NCBI RefSeq assembly: GCF_014898055.3
Contig: NW_023605194.1
Coordinates: 63,427,361 to 63,491,360 of the forward strand
DNA length: 64,000 bases
Source: Talpa occidentalis
Lineage: Eukaryota; Chordata; Mammalia; Eulipotyphla; Talpidae
Direction: 5' to 3'
In this document: one piece after another, positions 28,301 through 36,563 of the stretch
Numbering within the stretch: position 1 is the stretch's first letter
How the letters are laid out: each line of letters begins with the position of its first letter
The notes under the pieces: generated by a model
What the model saw: only the letters and a program-made list of their open reading frames with translations
Databases searched by the model: none
What the model was told of the DNA's origin: nothing
Made by a program: the position numbers and the translations under genes

Positions 28301-29820
28301 TATACAAGCACTGGGTACAGTCAGAAGTGCGGGAGGGTGAGAGAATTCACCAGAGCCAGAGCAGGGAACAGAACAGGCAGACTGATGAAATACACTGCTG
28401 AGGGGAGCAGCGGGCGCAGCAGGAGAGGTCTGTGCGCCATGTGGGAACCCCACCGGGTCGCTGGGGATTGAACCGGAGGCCCCAAAGAGAACTTTTAATA
28501 AAGATTTATATACAAAATGGCTTTAAGTCTGCAATTGAATATCAAGCGGGGTATTAAGATGGAGATGGGTAGGGATCTATAATTATTCCTATTTATAGCA
28601 ATCAATAAATACCTTAAATTTATAGCAGTGTTCCTCAGTTATTTCATTCATTTTTAACTTGATATATAAAAAGCCTATGCCTTCTCTTTACTTTTCCAAA
28701 TCTCAAATATGCTTTTCAAAAACTATGTATGCCTCTTTGATGTTAGGATAAGTGATTCTCTTCCCTCAAAAATACAGAATAACCACTAAGGTTGAGGTTT
28801 TTTTTCTTTATTAAATGGTTTTAAAATCTTGAGCCTTAGTTGATACATTTTTAAAAATGTGTAACAGGAACATCAAGATCAGATAAGAGTGGAATGTAAA
28901 CACACGCACATGCAAATATACACACAACCCAAAGAGCCCTTCAACTTGAGTAGCATTCTCTCTGTAAGTTTAGATTTTTTTCAGTTTCCCTGATCCTTAT
29001 TCTCTATTTTATTATAATCTCATTAAAACTTTCCCCCCAAAGCCATTTCAAATTCTTGGTGGAATGAAGTGGGCAAACATAAATGTTTTAATACTACGAT
29101 TGGCTTACATTCTCAGCATACAATAGCATTTTGTCACACCAACACATCTTTCATATTACCTTCTATGAAGTCATTTTCGTTAAATATCAGTTTCTCTCCC
29201 AGGGGGCCATCCTCATCTTCCTGTTCATCATCTTCATCAGGATTATTAATGACCTCCAGGCCTGCTTCAATAACTTCTACCAATTCATCTCGCTTGTCTT
29301 TTCTAACTGGTTTTTCCTCAGGATGGCGAGTGAGACCCATTTCTAACTGGAATACTTTCATTAAGGTAAAACTTTCAAAGGGAATGACCCCATACTCACT
29401 AGGTAGTTTGGCCCCTATACTAACTTCAGCTTTGTCAATTTGGGAATGAAGAAATTCTAAGAGATCGCTAGGTGCTTGTTCTTTGTTGACTTGATAGTTT
29501 GCGACATTAGCTCCTATATTCTTTCTCTCTTGCAATGATCTCATCTTCTCACTCATTTCTTGCAATTCCTGCTTTAGTTGGGCAATTTGGCGTTTCAGAC
29601 TGGTTGCCCTGGTTTGATAATGTTCTTCTTGCTCTTGCAGGAGGGCTTGGTAATACTCTTTACCATAATTTTCCCCAATGACACCAGGAAGAGATGCATT
29701 TCCATCAGTCTGGGGGGCACATTCCAGAAGGTACAAAAACAGTATCAAACTGCAGAGTAAAGCAAGACCCAATAGCAGCCAGTGGGTCCGGGTCTGAAGA
29801 ATCAACCCTCTTCTAGGCAT
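4079..29820 (-). CDS. CSGALNACT2: CSGALNACT2, chondroitin sulfate N-acetylgalactosaminyltransferase 2 (seven coding exons)
   Basis: The gene encodes a Golgi type II membrane glycosyltransferase that adds GalNAc from UDP-GalNAc to the linkage tetrasaccharide and to growing chains in chondroitin sulfate synthesis. Coding exons on the minus strand are 29820-29160, 26872-26656, 25157-25056, 21415-21237, 19697-19603, 9942-9861 and 4371-4079. They sum to 1629 bp, giving 542 residues, the human length from memory. All introns are GT-AG and phases match at every junction. The protein has a short cytosolic tail, a signal anchor at about residues 13-33, a coiled-coil stem at about 60-105, an acidic stretch near 200-212, a DVD metal-binding motif at about 367-369 and a GWGGED motif at about 454-459. 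No frameshift or premature stop was seen. Transcription starts in the CpG island near 39.9 kb. CSGALNACT1 is the closest alternative, but the sequence fits paralogue 2 throughout. Confidence 0.97.
4950..5222 (-). mobile_element. SINE, longer type, copy 2
   Basis: Reverse-oriented copy with a (TTTA)n tail complement on the left and CACCAGGGAGGCC on the right. A perfect 16 bp target-site duplication, CATAAATGTCACTTTT, lies at 4934-4949 and 5223-5238, so this is a young, precise insertion in the intron before the last coding exon. Confidence 0.92.
5640..7190 (+). mobile_element. Old L1 5' region and ORF1 remnant, interrupted
   Basis: The right part has ORF1-type wording (GAATCTCTGAGCTTGAGGAC, GGGAATACCAGAAGGAGAAG). 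The left part looks like an old L1 leader. A reverse L1 3' end at 6,322-6,640 splits it. A 20 bp tandem duplication of CCTATCCAGGGAAAGGGATT lies at 6152-6191. Confidence 0.5.
6322..6640 (-). mobile_element. L1 3' UTR end, type 1
   Basis: The complement of a T/A-rich tail is followed by GCACAATGTATGGATTTTC, CAGTCCCCATACAATTCCC, GTTTCTGGTTTATAGTTGC and TGAGTGAGACCATCCGGTA. These words recur at 31.7, 41.2 and 47.8 kb, defining one L1 tail family. It is close in sequence to the copy at 41.2 kb, so it is relatively young. Confidence 0.8.
8380..8990 (+). mobile_element. L1 ORF1-region remnant with embedded microsatellite
   Basis: Typical words include GTGTGACCCATGTACCAGG, TCTCATCAAATAGAAAATAT, AAAGAACCAAATGGAAATTC and GAGTTAAAATGCCCAAG. 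An AT/GT microsatellite at about 8,640-8,712 interrupts it. No open ORF1 remains. Confidence 0.65.
8640..8712. repeat. (TA/CA/TG) compound microsatellite
   Basis: Runs of ATACATACACATATATATG are followed by GCGCATGCGTGTGTGTGTGT. The alternating purine-pyrimidine stretch includes CGCGCATGCG, which favours Z-DNA. Confidence 0.9.
9121..9185. repeat. (TA)n/(CA)n microsatellite
   Basis: ATATATATATACACACACAC lies at about 9,151-9,170, with TATATATATAAAATATATTC before it. Low-complexity tract in the last intron before the terminal coding exon. Confidence 0.85.
9861..9942 (-). CDS. CSGALNACT2: CSGALNACT2 coding exon 6 (residues 419-446)
   Basis: This 82 bp exon has acceptor TTAAG|GTTCAC and donor TATTG|GTAAGT. 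It encodes [20 protein letters not shown] and then RSDFLTI. The intron separating it from the previous exon is almost 10 kb and holds most of the transposon insertions of the gene. Confidence 0.96.
10621..10836. mobile_element. hAT-type non-autonomous DNA transposon
   Basis: The ends are near inverted repeats: GGAGTCAGCAAACTA on the left, and GTTTGCCAATCCCTGG on the right, whose complement is CCAGGGATTGGCAAAC. The interior (ATTTTACTGGAACACAGCAA, CATTCATGGGTAGCTGC) matches a common mammalian element; I do not assign the subfamily name. Confidence 0.7.
11671..11940 (+). mobile_element. SINE, longer type, copy 3 (left member of a stacked pair)
   Basis: The copy starts GGGCCTCTCCTGGTGG and ends in (AAAT)n followed by poly-A. 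It sits directly left of copy 4, and the pair shares one flanking target sequence. Confidence 0.9.
11953..12231 (+). mobile_element. SINE, longer type, copy 4 (right member of a stacked pair)
   Basis: The copy starts GGGGTCTCCCTGGTGGCGCA and ends CAATCTTTAAAAAAA. A C10 run lies near the 3' part at about 12,163. The right flank AATATTTTTCA matches the left flank of copy 3. Confidence 0.9.
12245..12320. mobile_element. Fragment of a hAT-type DNA transposon
   Basis: TTAACTCATGGGCCATAC at the left and TATAGACTACTGACCCCTG at the right resemble the element at 10,621-10,836, with the terminal word CTGACCCCTG. Much of the interior is missing. Confidence 0.5.
12488..12763 (+). mobile_element. SINE, longer type, copy 5
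   Basis: The copy starts GGGCCTCCGCTGGTGGCGCA and ends AATAAATCTTTAAAAAAA. Flanks AGAGAAAAGG on the left and right form the target-site duplication. It interrupts an older interspersed repeat. Confidence 0.9.
13370..13455 (+). mobile_element. L2/MIR-type 3' end
   Basis: TTACATAGTAAGCTTTCAAT followed by AAATATTTGCCGAATGAATA is the usual tail of the old mammalian L2 family. Confidence 0.6.
13621..13884 (-). mobile_element. SINE, longer type, copy 6
   Basis: Reverse-oriented copy ending CACCAGGGAGACCC. Flanks AATTATGGTTT (left) and AATTATAGTTT (right) are a target-site duplication with one mismatch. More diverged than copies 2 and 7. Confidence 0.88.
14786..15062 (-). mobile_element. SINE, longer type, copy 7
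   Basis: Reverse-oriented copy with a perfect 21 bp target-site duplication at 14765-14785 and 15063-15083 (AAAATTAGTATT at its start). The long perfect repeat indicates insertion by L1 machinery in fairly recent time. Confidence 0.92.
15101..15134. repeat. (TG)n(CA)n microsatellite, self-complementary
   Basis: TGTGTGTGTGTGTGTGTGTA is followed at once by CACACACATATATA, so the tract is both Z-DNA-prone and able to fold on itself. Confidence 0.9.
15462..15511. repeat. Two abutting perfect hairpins
   Basis: Palindrome one has 12 bp arms AAATGGCCTTTT and AAAAGGCCATTT (15462-15473, 15475-15486) with a single-base centre. Palindrome two has 12 bp arms TTTCCTGCTGTA and TACAGCAGGAAA (15484-15495, 15500-15511) with a 4-base loop. 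They overlap by three bases. No transposon explaining them was recognised. Confidence 0.9.
16060..17300 (-). mobile_element. Old LINE remnant (antisense), split by SINE copy 8
   Basis: Phrases such as TTAGATTCACAGAATAGTTG, CAAGAAATCAACACTGG-like wording, GGTACCACATTGCATTTAG, GATGTTAACTTTCATTAC and CTCAAATTGTTCCAGTTTTG follow in the order of a well-known old L1-type sequence read in reverse. Family assignment is tentative. Confidence 0.55.
16298..16580 (-). mobile_element. SINE, shorter-body subtype, copy 8
   Basis: Reverse-oriented copy carrying the subtype words CACTGGGTACAGTCAGAAG and CACCAGAGCCAGAGC. Perfect target-site duplication CCAATTTTTTTCTTT at 16283-16297 and 16581-16595. It splits an older LINE remnant. 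Confidence 0.92.
17300..18560 (-). mobile_element. Decayed L1 ORF2 region (antisense)
   Basis: Wording such as TAACGCTGGCTTCATAAAA, TTTGAAAGTCTGGAACAATTC and ACTGGTCTACAGATAAG matches the complement of the L1 ORF2 middle region. Decay is heavy and edges are uncertain. A stretch at about 17,560-17,860 looks unrelated and unassigned. Confidence 0.5.
19107..19344 (-). mobile_element. SINE, shorter-body subtype, copy 9, with internal deletion
   Basis: Reverse-oriented copy with GCACTGGGTATAGTCAGAAG joined directly to CCAGAGCGGGG, lacking the usual GCGGGAGGGTGAGAGAA segment. Target-site duplication TGGCACATGAGGTTTT and TGGAACATGAGGTTTT at 19091-19106 and 19345-19360. Confidence 0.9.
19603..19697 (-). 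CDS. CSGALNACT2: CSGALNACT2 coding exon 5 (residues 387-418)
   Basis: This 95 bp exon has acceptor TATAG|GTAAG and donor AGCTG|GTAAGA. It encodes [19 protein letters not shown] and then [12 protein letters not shown]. The exon begins with GTAAG, so the acceptor could be mistaken for a donor; the frame settles it. It ends in phase 0. Confidence 0.95.
21237..21415 (-). CDS. CSGALNACT2: CSGALNACT2 coding exon 4 with the DVD motif (residues 327-387)
   Basis: This 179 bp exon has acceptor CATAG|TGAG and donor CCAG|GTGCGT. It encodes [17 protein letters not shown] followed by [20 protein letters not shown]. The Asp-Val-Asp triplet at about 367-369 is the DXD motif expected to bind Mn2+ and the UDP-sugar in this family. 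Confidence 0.96.
21722..21991 (+). mobile_element. SINE, longer type, copy 10
   Basis: The copy starts GGAGGTCTCCTTGGTAGTGC and ends GCATAAATAAATA plus poly-T/A. A perfect 16 bp target-site duplication AAAAAAGCCATAATGT lies at 21706-21721 and 21992-22007. Confidence 0.91.
22060..22325 (+). mobile_element. L2 3' end
   Basis: GTCTTTGCTCAAATGGCCCC, CATTAGAGCAGGGGTTTTTG and AATAAGTACTTGCTGAGTGA occur in the order of the consensus L2 3' portion. Confidence 0.7.
22637..22790. mobile_element. MER5-type hAT remnant
   Basis: CAGTGGTTCTCCCAGG followed by CAGAAATGCAAATTCTCAG and AATAAGGCTTCTGGGTATG is typical of short non-autonomous hAT elements in placentals. Confidence 0.6.
22800..24720. other. Intronic stretch with no recognised element
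   Basis: This part of the intron between CSGALNACT2 coding exons 3 and 4 is purine-rich (for example GGGAGAAGGGGGAAAGAAATG at about 23,542) and has an MIR/L2-like phrase at about 24,256-24,290 (TCTGAGCACCTACCATGTGCC). Small open frames here are shadows without coding character. Confidence 0.4.
24720..24985 (+). mobile_element. L1 3' end, type 2
   Basis: ACAGAGAAAACAAAGGGAGAC, AACCCTAGAAATCTGACTG, GAGGCTACCAGAAGGGG and ACTATGGGTGCCTTGGGG match the tail at 47.3-47.6 kb. This tail differs from the type 1 tail at 6.3, 31.7, 41.2 and 47.8 kb. Confidence 0.7.
25056..25157 (-). CDS. CSGALNACT2: CSGALNACT2 coding exon 3 (residues 293-327)
   Basis: This 102 bp exon has acceptor TTTTAG|GAATG. It encodes [20 protein letters not shown] and then a segment ending ILESVT. 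Two GT sites lie near the end. Only the first, ACAAG|GTTGGT, keeps the frame; the better-looking GTGAGT four bases on would create a stop at the junction with the next exon. Confidence 0.95.
26031..26309 (-). mobile_element. SINE, longer type, copy 11 (left member of a second stacked pair)
   Basis: Reverse-oriented copy ending CGCCGGGGAGGCCC. Left flank is CTCAATAAGGTTTA; the matching right flank is found beyond copy 12, with a partial copy (CTAAAGTTGTTTT) between the two elements. Confidence 0.88.
26340..26597 (-). mobile_element. SINE, longer type, copy 12 (right member of a second stacked pair)
   Basis: Reverse-oriented copy ending CACCAGGGAGGCCC, followed by CTCAATAAAGTTTT, which repeats the left flank of copy 11. 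It lies only about 60 bases from the donor of CSGALNACT2 coding exon 2 (26656), on its downstream side. Confidence 0.88.
26656..26872 (-). CDS. CSGALNACT2: CSGALNACT2 coding exon 2 (residues 221-293)
   Basis: This 217 bp exon has acceptor CTTTAG|GT and donor TTCAG|GTAATT. It translates as [18 protein letters not shown] and onward through [15 protein letters not shown] to MQNFR, the start of the catalytic domain. The phase joins the previous exon within a Gly codon and the next within an Arg codon. Confidence 0.96.
27250..27760. repeat. Second copy of the ancient repeat seen at 11-13 kb
   Basis: AAGTGACATCTAAGCTGAAG, GTAAGTGCTGTAAGGGG and TGTGGTCCCTGTTTTGAGG are in the expected order for that family. 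Old and without coding capacity. Confidence 0.45.
28279..28482 (-). mobile_element. SINE, shorter-body subtype, copy 13, lacking most of the tRNA-like head
   Basis: Reverse-oriented copy in which GGGGATTGAACCGG is joined directly to AGGCCC, so the A box and the segment between A and B boxes are missing. A perfect target-site duplication CAAAGAGAACTTTT lies at 28265-28278 and 28483-28496. Confidence 0.9.
29160..29820 (-). CDS. CSGALNACT2: CSGALNACT2 first coding exon (residues 1-220)
   Basis: This 661 bp exon carries the start codon at 29820. The protein begins [11 protein letters not shown], followed by a hydrophobic anchor rich in Leu, then a Gln/Glu/Lys-rich coiled coil containing [15 protein letters not shown], then an acidic patch containing [13 protein letters not shown]. 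It ends in FIEG at a donor read as AGAAG|GTAATA. An upstream ATG lies in the leader at about 29873, out of the main context. The splice acceptor of this exon, upstream of 29820, is unclear; an AG just before TTATGAGC at about 29875 follows a T-rich tract and is the best candidate. Confidence 0.96.
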
Positions 29821-31639
29821 TCTTATTAATGTGGACTTGCCTAATGAGGTATGTTCTTTGCTTGCTCATAACTTTAGCAAAATATTATCCAAAATTAAAA
29901 ACAAAATCAGATTTTCCATAAAGAGGTACCAAAATGAATTCTGCTGTAGCTTAAAAAATTTCCTTCTTCAGTAGTCAAAAACTACTTGCAGAAATAAGAA
30001 ATTATGTGTACTTCCTGTATTGTTATCATGATATCCAAAATATCTGATCTATAGAATCAAATAAAATTCCATTATCAGTGGTGACTTTTCTGAAAGAAAC
30101 AGAGCAGAATCAATCAGAATTTTAAGCACATCAAATTGTCAGTTTCAGTAAACTTAGTTTTGTGACTACTATGTGGAGAGCACCATGAAAGTGCTAATAC
30201 AACTTAGAATATTCAGTAAATGCTGGGAAAAGACATTAAGAAAAACATCTTAAAAAACACTAAAATATATGTAACATTTTAAGCCAGAATGGCTACACAT
30301 CCATAGCCTCCTCAGTGAATCTAAGAAACATAAAAATAATGTTTAGCATAGTCTATGTTACATCCTACCATTCTCGAATTAATTGAAAATTATACTGCTT
30401 ATAATTTTTTAATATAATATTTCAATTATTTAATTATCTTCCCACTTACAGCATATCACCATTTTAGAGTTGAGTTTCTATAAATTGTTTTTGTTATACT
30501 GAAAATGGCTTACTAGAGAGGGATTTTCTTCCAGCTTATTCAATTCACTTTATTAATTTCTATGGCTTAACTCAGTCAATCCAAGAACCTTAAAGCTAAG
30601 TGGGGGATAAAAACAATTTCAAAAGGTCACAGACATCTGGAAAACATATTAAGAAACATTTCTACATCCCAAGTTCTGCAGTAGATTATTTGAGCATTAG
30701 ATCACATAATTCTTTCCACCGTATTACACAGCAACAGATTTCCTACAAGTCTGGAAAAGTCTGGAGTCTATATAAAGAAAAAAACATGAACATTTTAGTA
30801 TTTATCTGCAGGGAAAATTAAAAAAAAATTATAAATTTACAAAGTTATATGCTACTATTAATACCACAACCAATTAAGTGAGCTCTCCCATAATCTGTCT
30901 TTCTAAATCAAGATCCTTAACTTTACAAAAAGAGAAGGTTAAAACTTAGGAGACAAGATGCAGGGAGGCCTCCAGTGTAGAGAGAACTTACAGTCTAACC
31001 AAGTGTTTGTCAAAAGGATTATGTGATACTATGGCAGGGTTTTCCACAGAAGTGGTTTCTACAAGCACAGCAGAACCTAAGGAAGAAGATCACTTAGTGA
31101 ACATCAGACCTAGTCACGTTCTGGGTGATTAGAAAGTCTGATAACTTCTGTGGAAAATGCCGCAACATGCAGTTTTTTTGGTGGTACATATCTGCGTAAT
31201 ATATAGGATACATTCAAACTTCTTACACTATTTGTTAAATCACAAACAACTGAATTAACTACTCTTAGCCACTTATTACTTTAGTTAACCCGAAGATAAC
31301 CAAGAATCTTGAAAAATGTAATTCATCAAAAGGGAGTTTACTATGACAGCATCTATGTAACGGATCATAAATCTTGTATTATCTTATGTAGACCAAAAAT
31401 AGGGAAAAAGTTTGGTTTTAAGAAATAACATCTTAAAAATAGAGATACAAAGCTGATATTAGTTCTAGGATCTTACTATGCCTCAAAATCATTTAATCTG
31501 AAGCATTTAATTTTGTTTTTTGGAAGCTAAAATCCAGAGGTATTTCCTCTATTTATTGAGCTACTACTGACCCCTTATCAGGGAAAAGGCTAAAACCTGA
31601 AAATATGGAGATATAACTTTGTATAAATTATTACTAGAG

Positions 31640-32205
31640 TTATACATATATAACTAATATATATTTATATTTATAAATATAGTTATATAAATATAATAGT
31701 ATATAACCCAAGCATCTCTTTTTTCTTTTAATTTATTTATATATATTATACATCATTGTTCATTTTTAAACAATGTTTGCTTTTTCCCCCCTCCGGTGTA
31801 GTCCCCATAGAATTTCCTCCACCAATTCACCCGTGCACCATCACCACAGTCCCCTGTGCTCCTCCATCCCTCCGATCCCTCTCCCTTCCCCTCTACTGTA
31901 GGATGTTTCTGGTTTATAATTGTCTGTTTGTTTTTGTTTTGTTGTGTTTTGTATTGTTATTATTTCTTTCCTGATGTCTTATTTGGTTCCCCTATATTCC
32001 TCCTATAGGTGAAACCATCCGATATTTTTCTTTTTCCTTCTGACTCATTTCACTGAGCATAATTCCTTCTAGCTCCAGCCATGTTGCTACAAATGGCATT
32101 AATTTATCTTTTTTGACTGCTGAATATTACTCCATTGCATATATATACCACATCTTCTTGATCCAGTCATCTATTTTTGGGCATTTGGGTTGTAACTTTT
32201 TCTTT
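31640..32205 (-). mobile_element. L1 3' end, type 1, next to an AT microsatellite
   Basis: A (TA)n-rich stretch at 31,640-31,705 precedes the complement of an L1 tail: GTAGTCCCCATAGAATTTCC, GTTTCTGGTTTATAATTGTC, GGTGAAACCATCCGATA, CCTTCTAGCTCCAGCCATG and CATATATATACCACATCTTC. The right part is the conserved end of ORF2. Confidence 0.85.
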
Positions 32206-33190
32206 ACATAGACAATGCATTTTAAACTGTGAGATATAACTGCCAAAGGTCTATGTTTCTATGAAATAAAACAGGAAAAATCAGTGTATATCAGTAGTAA
32301 ATTTTATATTGCAATTCTATGTGTGTGTTCCACATAAAATATATTTTAAAAGTAGATTAAATGTGGCCCCCAAATCCTGAAAATTGCTCGTTTATAAAGT
32401 ACCTTCATTCATTTCCCATTTTATCCTTTCAGAATAGTAATTATCATTTTAATTTCGTATAAGAAAAATAGACTCATAAGTAAAAAGATTTAAATAAGTT
32501 ATATAACTACTAAGTAATAACATTAAGGTCTACTTTCCTCTCTCATGTAAGCAAAATAGAGGTTTTGAGATATCTTACATACTTATCATATATAACTGAA
32601 TATCTTACAATCAAGTATTATCCACTGAAATGAAAGAAAAGCTGCTATAATTAGTTCACAGTACAAATGTTAGCTGCATATGTCCATAGTTGCTAAAAAT
32701 AAAAAATTTCAAAGTCTTATTTGCCTACTTCCTGAAGGAAACTCTTTAGCCACATCCTAAAAGACTAGTTTATAACATTTTTCAATACATTAGGAATATT
32801 AAAGAAAACATCCATTTTTCTGCTGTTGTATCTCAATTACCATCATTCTATGTAGTATGTTTGCACCATGAATAATGTATATAAAATATACATCACAAAC
32901 AGGTATGTGTTAACTCATAACCCAGAGTTAATCCCAAGCAATCATATAGGCACAAACACCAGTTAGTTCAGTGTTCTGAAGAGAGAATAGGATACTATGG
33001 ACATGGGAAGATGAACTATTAAAGATATAACAACAAAATCAAAGATCTCAGAATTGAAAGAAACCATAGAAGTCATTAATTCTTACTCTCTAAACAGATT
33101 AAAAAGACTTCCTCTTATAGCCAAGATAAAGTAAACAGAGACTAGATTTACTCTTTAACACGAAACAACCAAACAAAATCTAAACAATGA

Positions 33191-33495
33191 TGGGCCTCCC
33201 CGTGGCGCAGCGGTTGAGCGCTGGGTTGCAAAGCTGTCCGCAGCCTCTGCAGCGCCAGTTCAATCCCTGGCGGCCCCCCCCCCCCCCACCAGCCACCGGA
33301 GGAGGGTCCCACATGGCACGCAGACCTCTCTTGTGCCCGCAGCTTCCCTCAGCAGGGTACTTCCGTCCTGCCTGCTCTGCTCCCTGCTCTGGCTCTGGTG
33401 AATTCTCTCACCCTCCCGCGCTTCTGACTATACCCAGTGCTTGTAAAAATAAATAAATAAAAAAAAATAAATCTTTAAAAAAAAAAAAAGAAAAC
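33191..33495 (+). mobile_element. SINE, shorter-body subtype, copy 14
   Basis: The copy starts GGGCCTCCCCGTGGCGCAG and contains a C-rich run at about 33,275. It ends in mixed AAAT and poly-A. A perfect 19 bp target-site duplication lies at 33172-33190 and 33496-33514 (AACAAAATCTAAACAATGA). Confidence 0.92.
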
Positions 33496-33514
33496 AACAA
33501 AATCTAAACAATGA

Positions 33515-35970
33515 AACAATGGTTTTTAAACTACAGAATATTACATAGTAAAGGTATTTAGAAAGACGTTAAGATTAAAAAAACTAAATAGAGACACAGA
33601 TGACATAAAAAAGATTCATGAACTTTAGGAAACGAAAAATTCAACATCTGGGATGAAAAACACACTGGATGGGTTTAACAGCAAATCAAATAATTCAGAA
33701 TAAAATACTAATGAATTGATGATACAATTGAAATTATGCAAATTATAGAAGGAAAGAAGAATGAAAAACATGAACAGAATACCTAGTAAGCTGTGTGACA
33801 AGCTCTGGCAGTTTAATATACATATACGCATATCCACACCCTCATATATACGTGTGTATATATAAATAAACACACACACACACAATTAGGGTCCCCAAAG
33901 GAGGAAGAGGGGCCCAGGAAAAATACTGACTGAAAATTTTCTGCATTTGATGAAAGCTATTAACACATAGGTCCAAGATGTTCAGTGAATCTCATCTACT
34001 AATGCCATAAAGAAAACCAAAGTACATGATAAAACAGAAAATCATAACAGTGACCACAGGAAAAATACACATCATATATAGGAAACACAGGTAGTGGAAC
34101 AATATCTTTAAAAAACTGAAAAGAGAAATGTCACCCTGGAATTCTACACTCAAAAAAAATATCTTTTAAGAACAAAAACAAAATACTTGTTTAGACATTA
34201 AAAAGTTGAAAGAACTTATCAACATCAGACCTAACTAAGTTTTTTTGGCAGATAGAAATATGAATATAGAGAAAGCAGTGCAGAACACAAGAAATGTTAA
34301 CTACATAGATAATTATGAGGTTTTTATTATTACTTAAATCCCCTTAAAATATAACTGAAGAAATGGCCAAATTCCTAGAAAGGTACAAAGTACTGAAATT
34401 GACTCAAGAAGAAATTAAATATGGGTTATAATGTAAGTATGATTTTATGCTGAAATAGTAATAAAAAACTACTCACAAAGAACTACTCAGATAGTGTGAC
34501 TAGTGAATTTTTCAAAGTGTTTGTAAGAATTAATACCAATTTTCATAAGCTCTTCCAAAAAAACAGAATAGGAGGGAACATTTCCCAACTCACTGTATGA
34601 GGTCAATATTACTCTGATACCAAAACCAGATATAGACATCAAAAGAAAAATACAGACAAACATTTCTCATGAATATACAAATCCTCAACAAAAAGCACAC
34701 TGAATCCATCAAACCATAAAAGGGATTATATACCGTGCCCAACTAAGCTGTAGCTTAGAAATGCGACAAGATTGGTTTACCACATGGAAATCAATTAGGT
34801 CAATACACCATATCAATAGGACAAAGGACAAAACCTATATGGATCATGTCACTAGACAAAGAAAAAGCATTTGACAAAACTCAACCCCCTTCCTTACAAA
34901 ATCACTCAACTAACTTAGAATGAAACTTCCTCAACCTGTTAAAAGGCATATACAAAAAACCCACATATAACTTAATATTTAATGGTGAAAGAATGCATGC
35001 TTTCCTCCCTAAAATCAGGAATAAGACAAGGATGTCAGCCCTCATTACTTCTATTTAACGTATCAGAGGAGATTCTAGCCACGGAATTAGGCAAGAAAAT
35101 TAAATTAAAAGACTTTCAGCTTGGAAGTGGTAAAAATATTTCTATGTGCAGATGATGTAATCTTGTACAAAAGAAATCCTAAGAATTCACTAAAAATATA
35201 TTCTAATAATGAGTTTAGTCAGACTGCAGGATACAAGATCAATATACAAAAATCCACTGCATTTCTATATACCATAATATTGTTAGTCACTAGGGAAATG
35301 CAAATCAAGTTCAAACAACAATGAGACATCATTACAAATTTGTAAATGCCTAGAATTTAAAAGACTGATGTGTTGGTGGCAATGTGGAAGAACTCTAACT
35401 TTCATAGACTATTGGTGAGAATATACAAGTTAACTGTAAGCCTAAATGTGATTGAGTCATTCTGTTCCTAGATATTTATCCAAATGAAAGAATGTCCTTA
35501 CAAAGACTCCTACACATGTTTATATGTAACAGCTAAAAACTATAAACAATTCAAATGCTCATTAATAGGTGGATGGACAAACAAAGTGTGGAACAGTTGT
35601 ACACTGGGTTGCTGTTCAGCAATAAAAAGGAATAAGCTACTTTAAGATGGGTGAAATCTCATTACTCTTGAGTGATAAAAGCTAGACAATGAACACGTAC
35701 TGTATGATTCTGTTTATATAAAATTCTAGAAATTTGTAGTGACAGAAAATAGTTGGGTTAGTGGTTGTAAGGGCAGCATGGGGATAGGGTGAGAGATAGT
35801 ACCAGGAAGGAATTATAAAAGGGCACAAGGAAACTTTGGAAGTAATTTTTAAATGCCTAGAATTTAAAAGACTGATGTGATTTGGTGATGATTTCACAGG
35901 TGTATACATATGTTCAAATGATCAAACTGTATACTTTAAATAATGTAGTTTATTTTATGTTTATTATACA
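33515..35970 (+). mobile_element. Long decayed L1 (ORF1 end, ORF2 and 3' UTR remnants)
   Basis: Order is preserved: ORF1-type words near 33.65 kb, ORF2 words such as TTCATGAGGTCAATATTAC-like CTGATACCAAAACCAGATAT at 34.6 kb, reverse-transcriptase wording at 35.0-35.15 kb (frame reading [10 protein letters not shown]), and the 3' end at 35.44-35.95 kb. Stops and frameshifts are numerous, so it is dead. SINE copy 14 sits at its left edge. Confidence 0.75.
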
Positions 35971-36262
35971 TCAATGAAGAAATTTAAACGCAAAAACAAA
36001 TCAGATTTATTTTTAGCAGAAGCACAAAGAGGCATTTTAAAGAAAATTCCATTATATTTATTAAGAAATCTCATTTGGAAAACATGATTGCTGTCAGAAA
36101 ACTAAAACAATATAAAGTACACATATTTGTGGAGGGGGATTAGAACCTTTTTTTTTTCTTTGAACTGTCACTATCAATGGTTTGTATTTAGGGAAAAAAA
36201 GTACTGATTACCAGAAGGCAGCAATCATCCAACAATATCTGAATACCTAACGCATGTCAGAT

Positions 36263-36563
36263 AATGCACTGGACTTAGACCCCCAAATTGCATGTTGAAA
36301 CCCTAATCCTGAATGTGATGGCGTTAGAAGATGGGGTGTTAGGGAGGTAATTTAGACATGAGGGTTGAACTGTCTTGAATGGGATTAATGCCTTTATAAA
36401 AGAGCCCCCAGAGAACTTTGTAGTCCTCTTTCTGCCATGTAAGGATAGAAGAATTTGGTAGTCTACAACTCAGAATAGGGCCTTCACCAGAACCCAGTAA
36501 GTTCATAAATCACTTAGTCTGCAGTATTTTATTATAGCTTTCCAAAAAGCTGCCTAACTAAGA
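36263..36563 (+). mobile_element. MLT1-type LTR (MaLR)
   Basis: AAACCCTAATCCTGAATGTG, GGGTGTTAGGGAGGTAATT, GGGATTAATGCCTTTATAAA, CTGCCATGTAAGGATAGAAG and CCTAACTAAGACA follow the MLT1 LTR in order, beginning TG and ending CA. This family is restricted to placental mammals. Confidence 0.85.

Noticed and set aside
35121..35324. Reverse transcriptase-like frame as a host gene
   Set aside because: The CADD motif frame belongs to a heavily decayed L1 ORF2.
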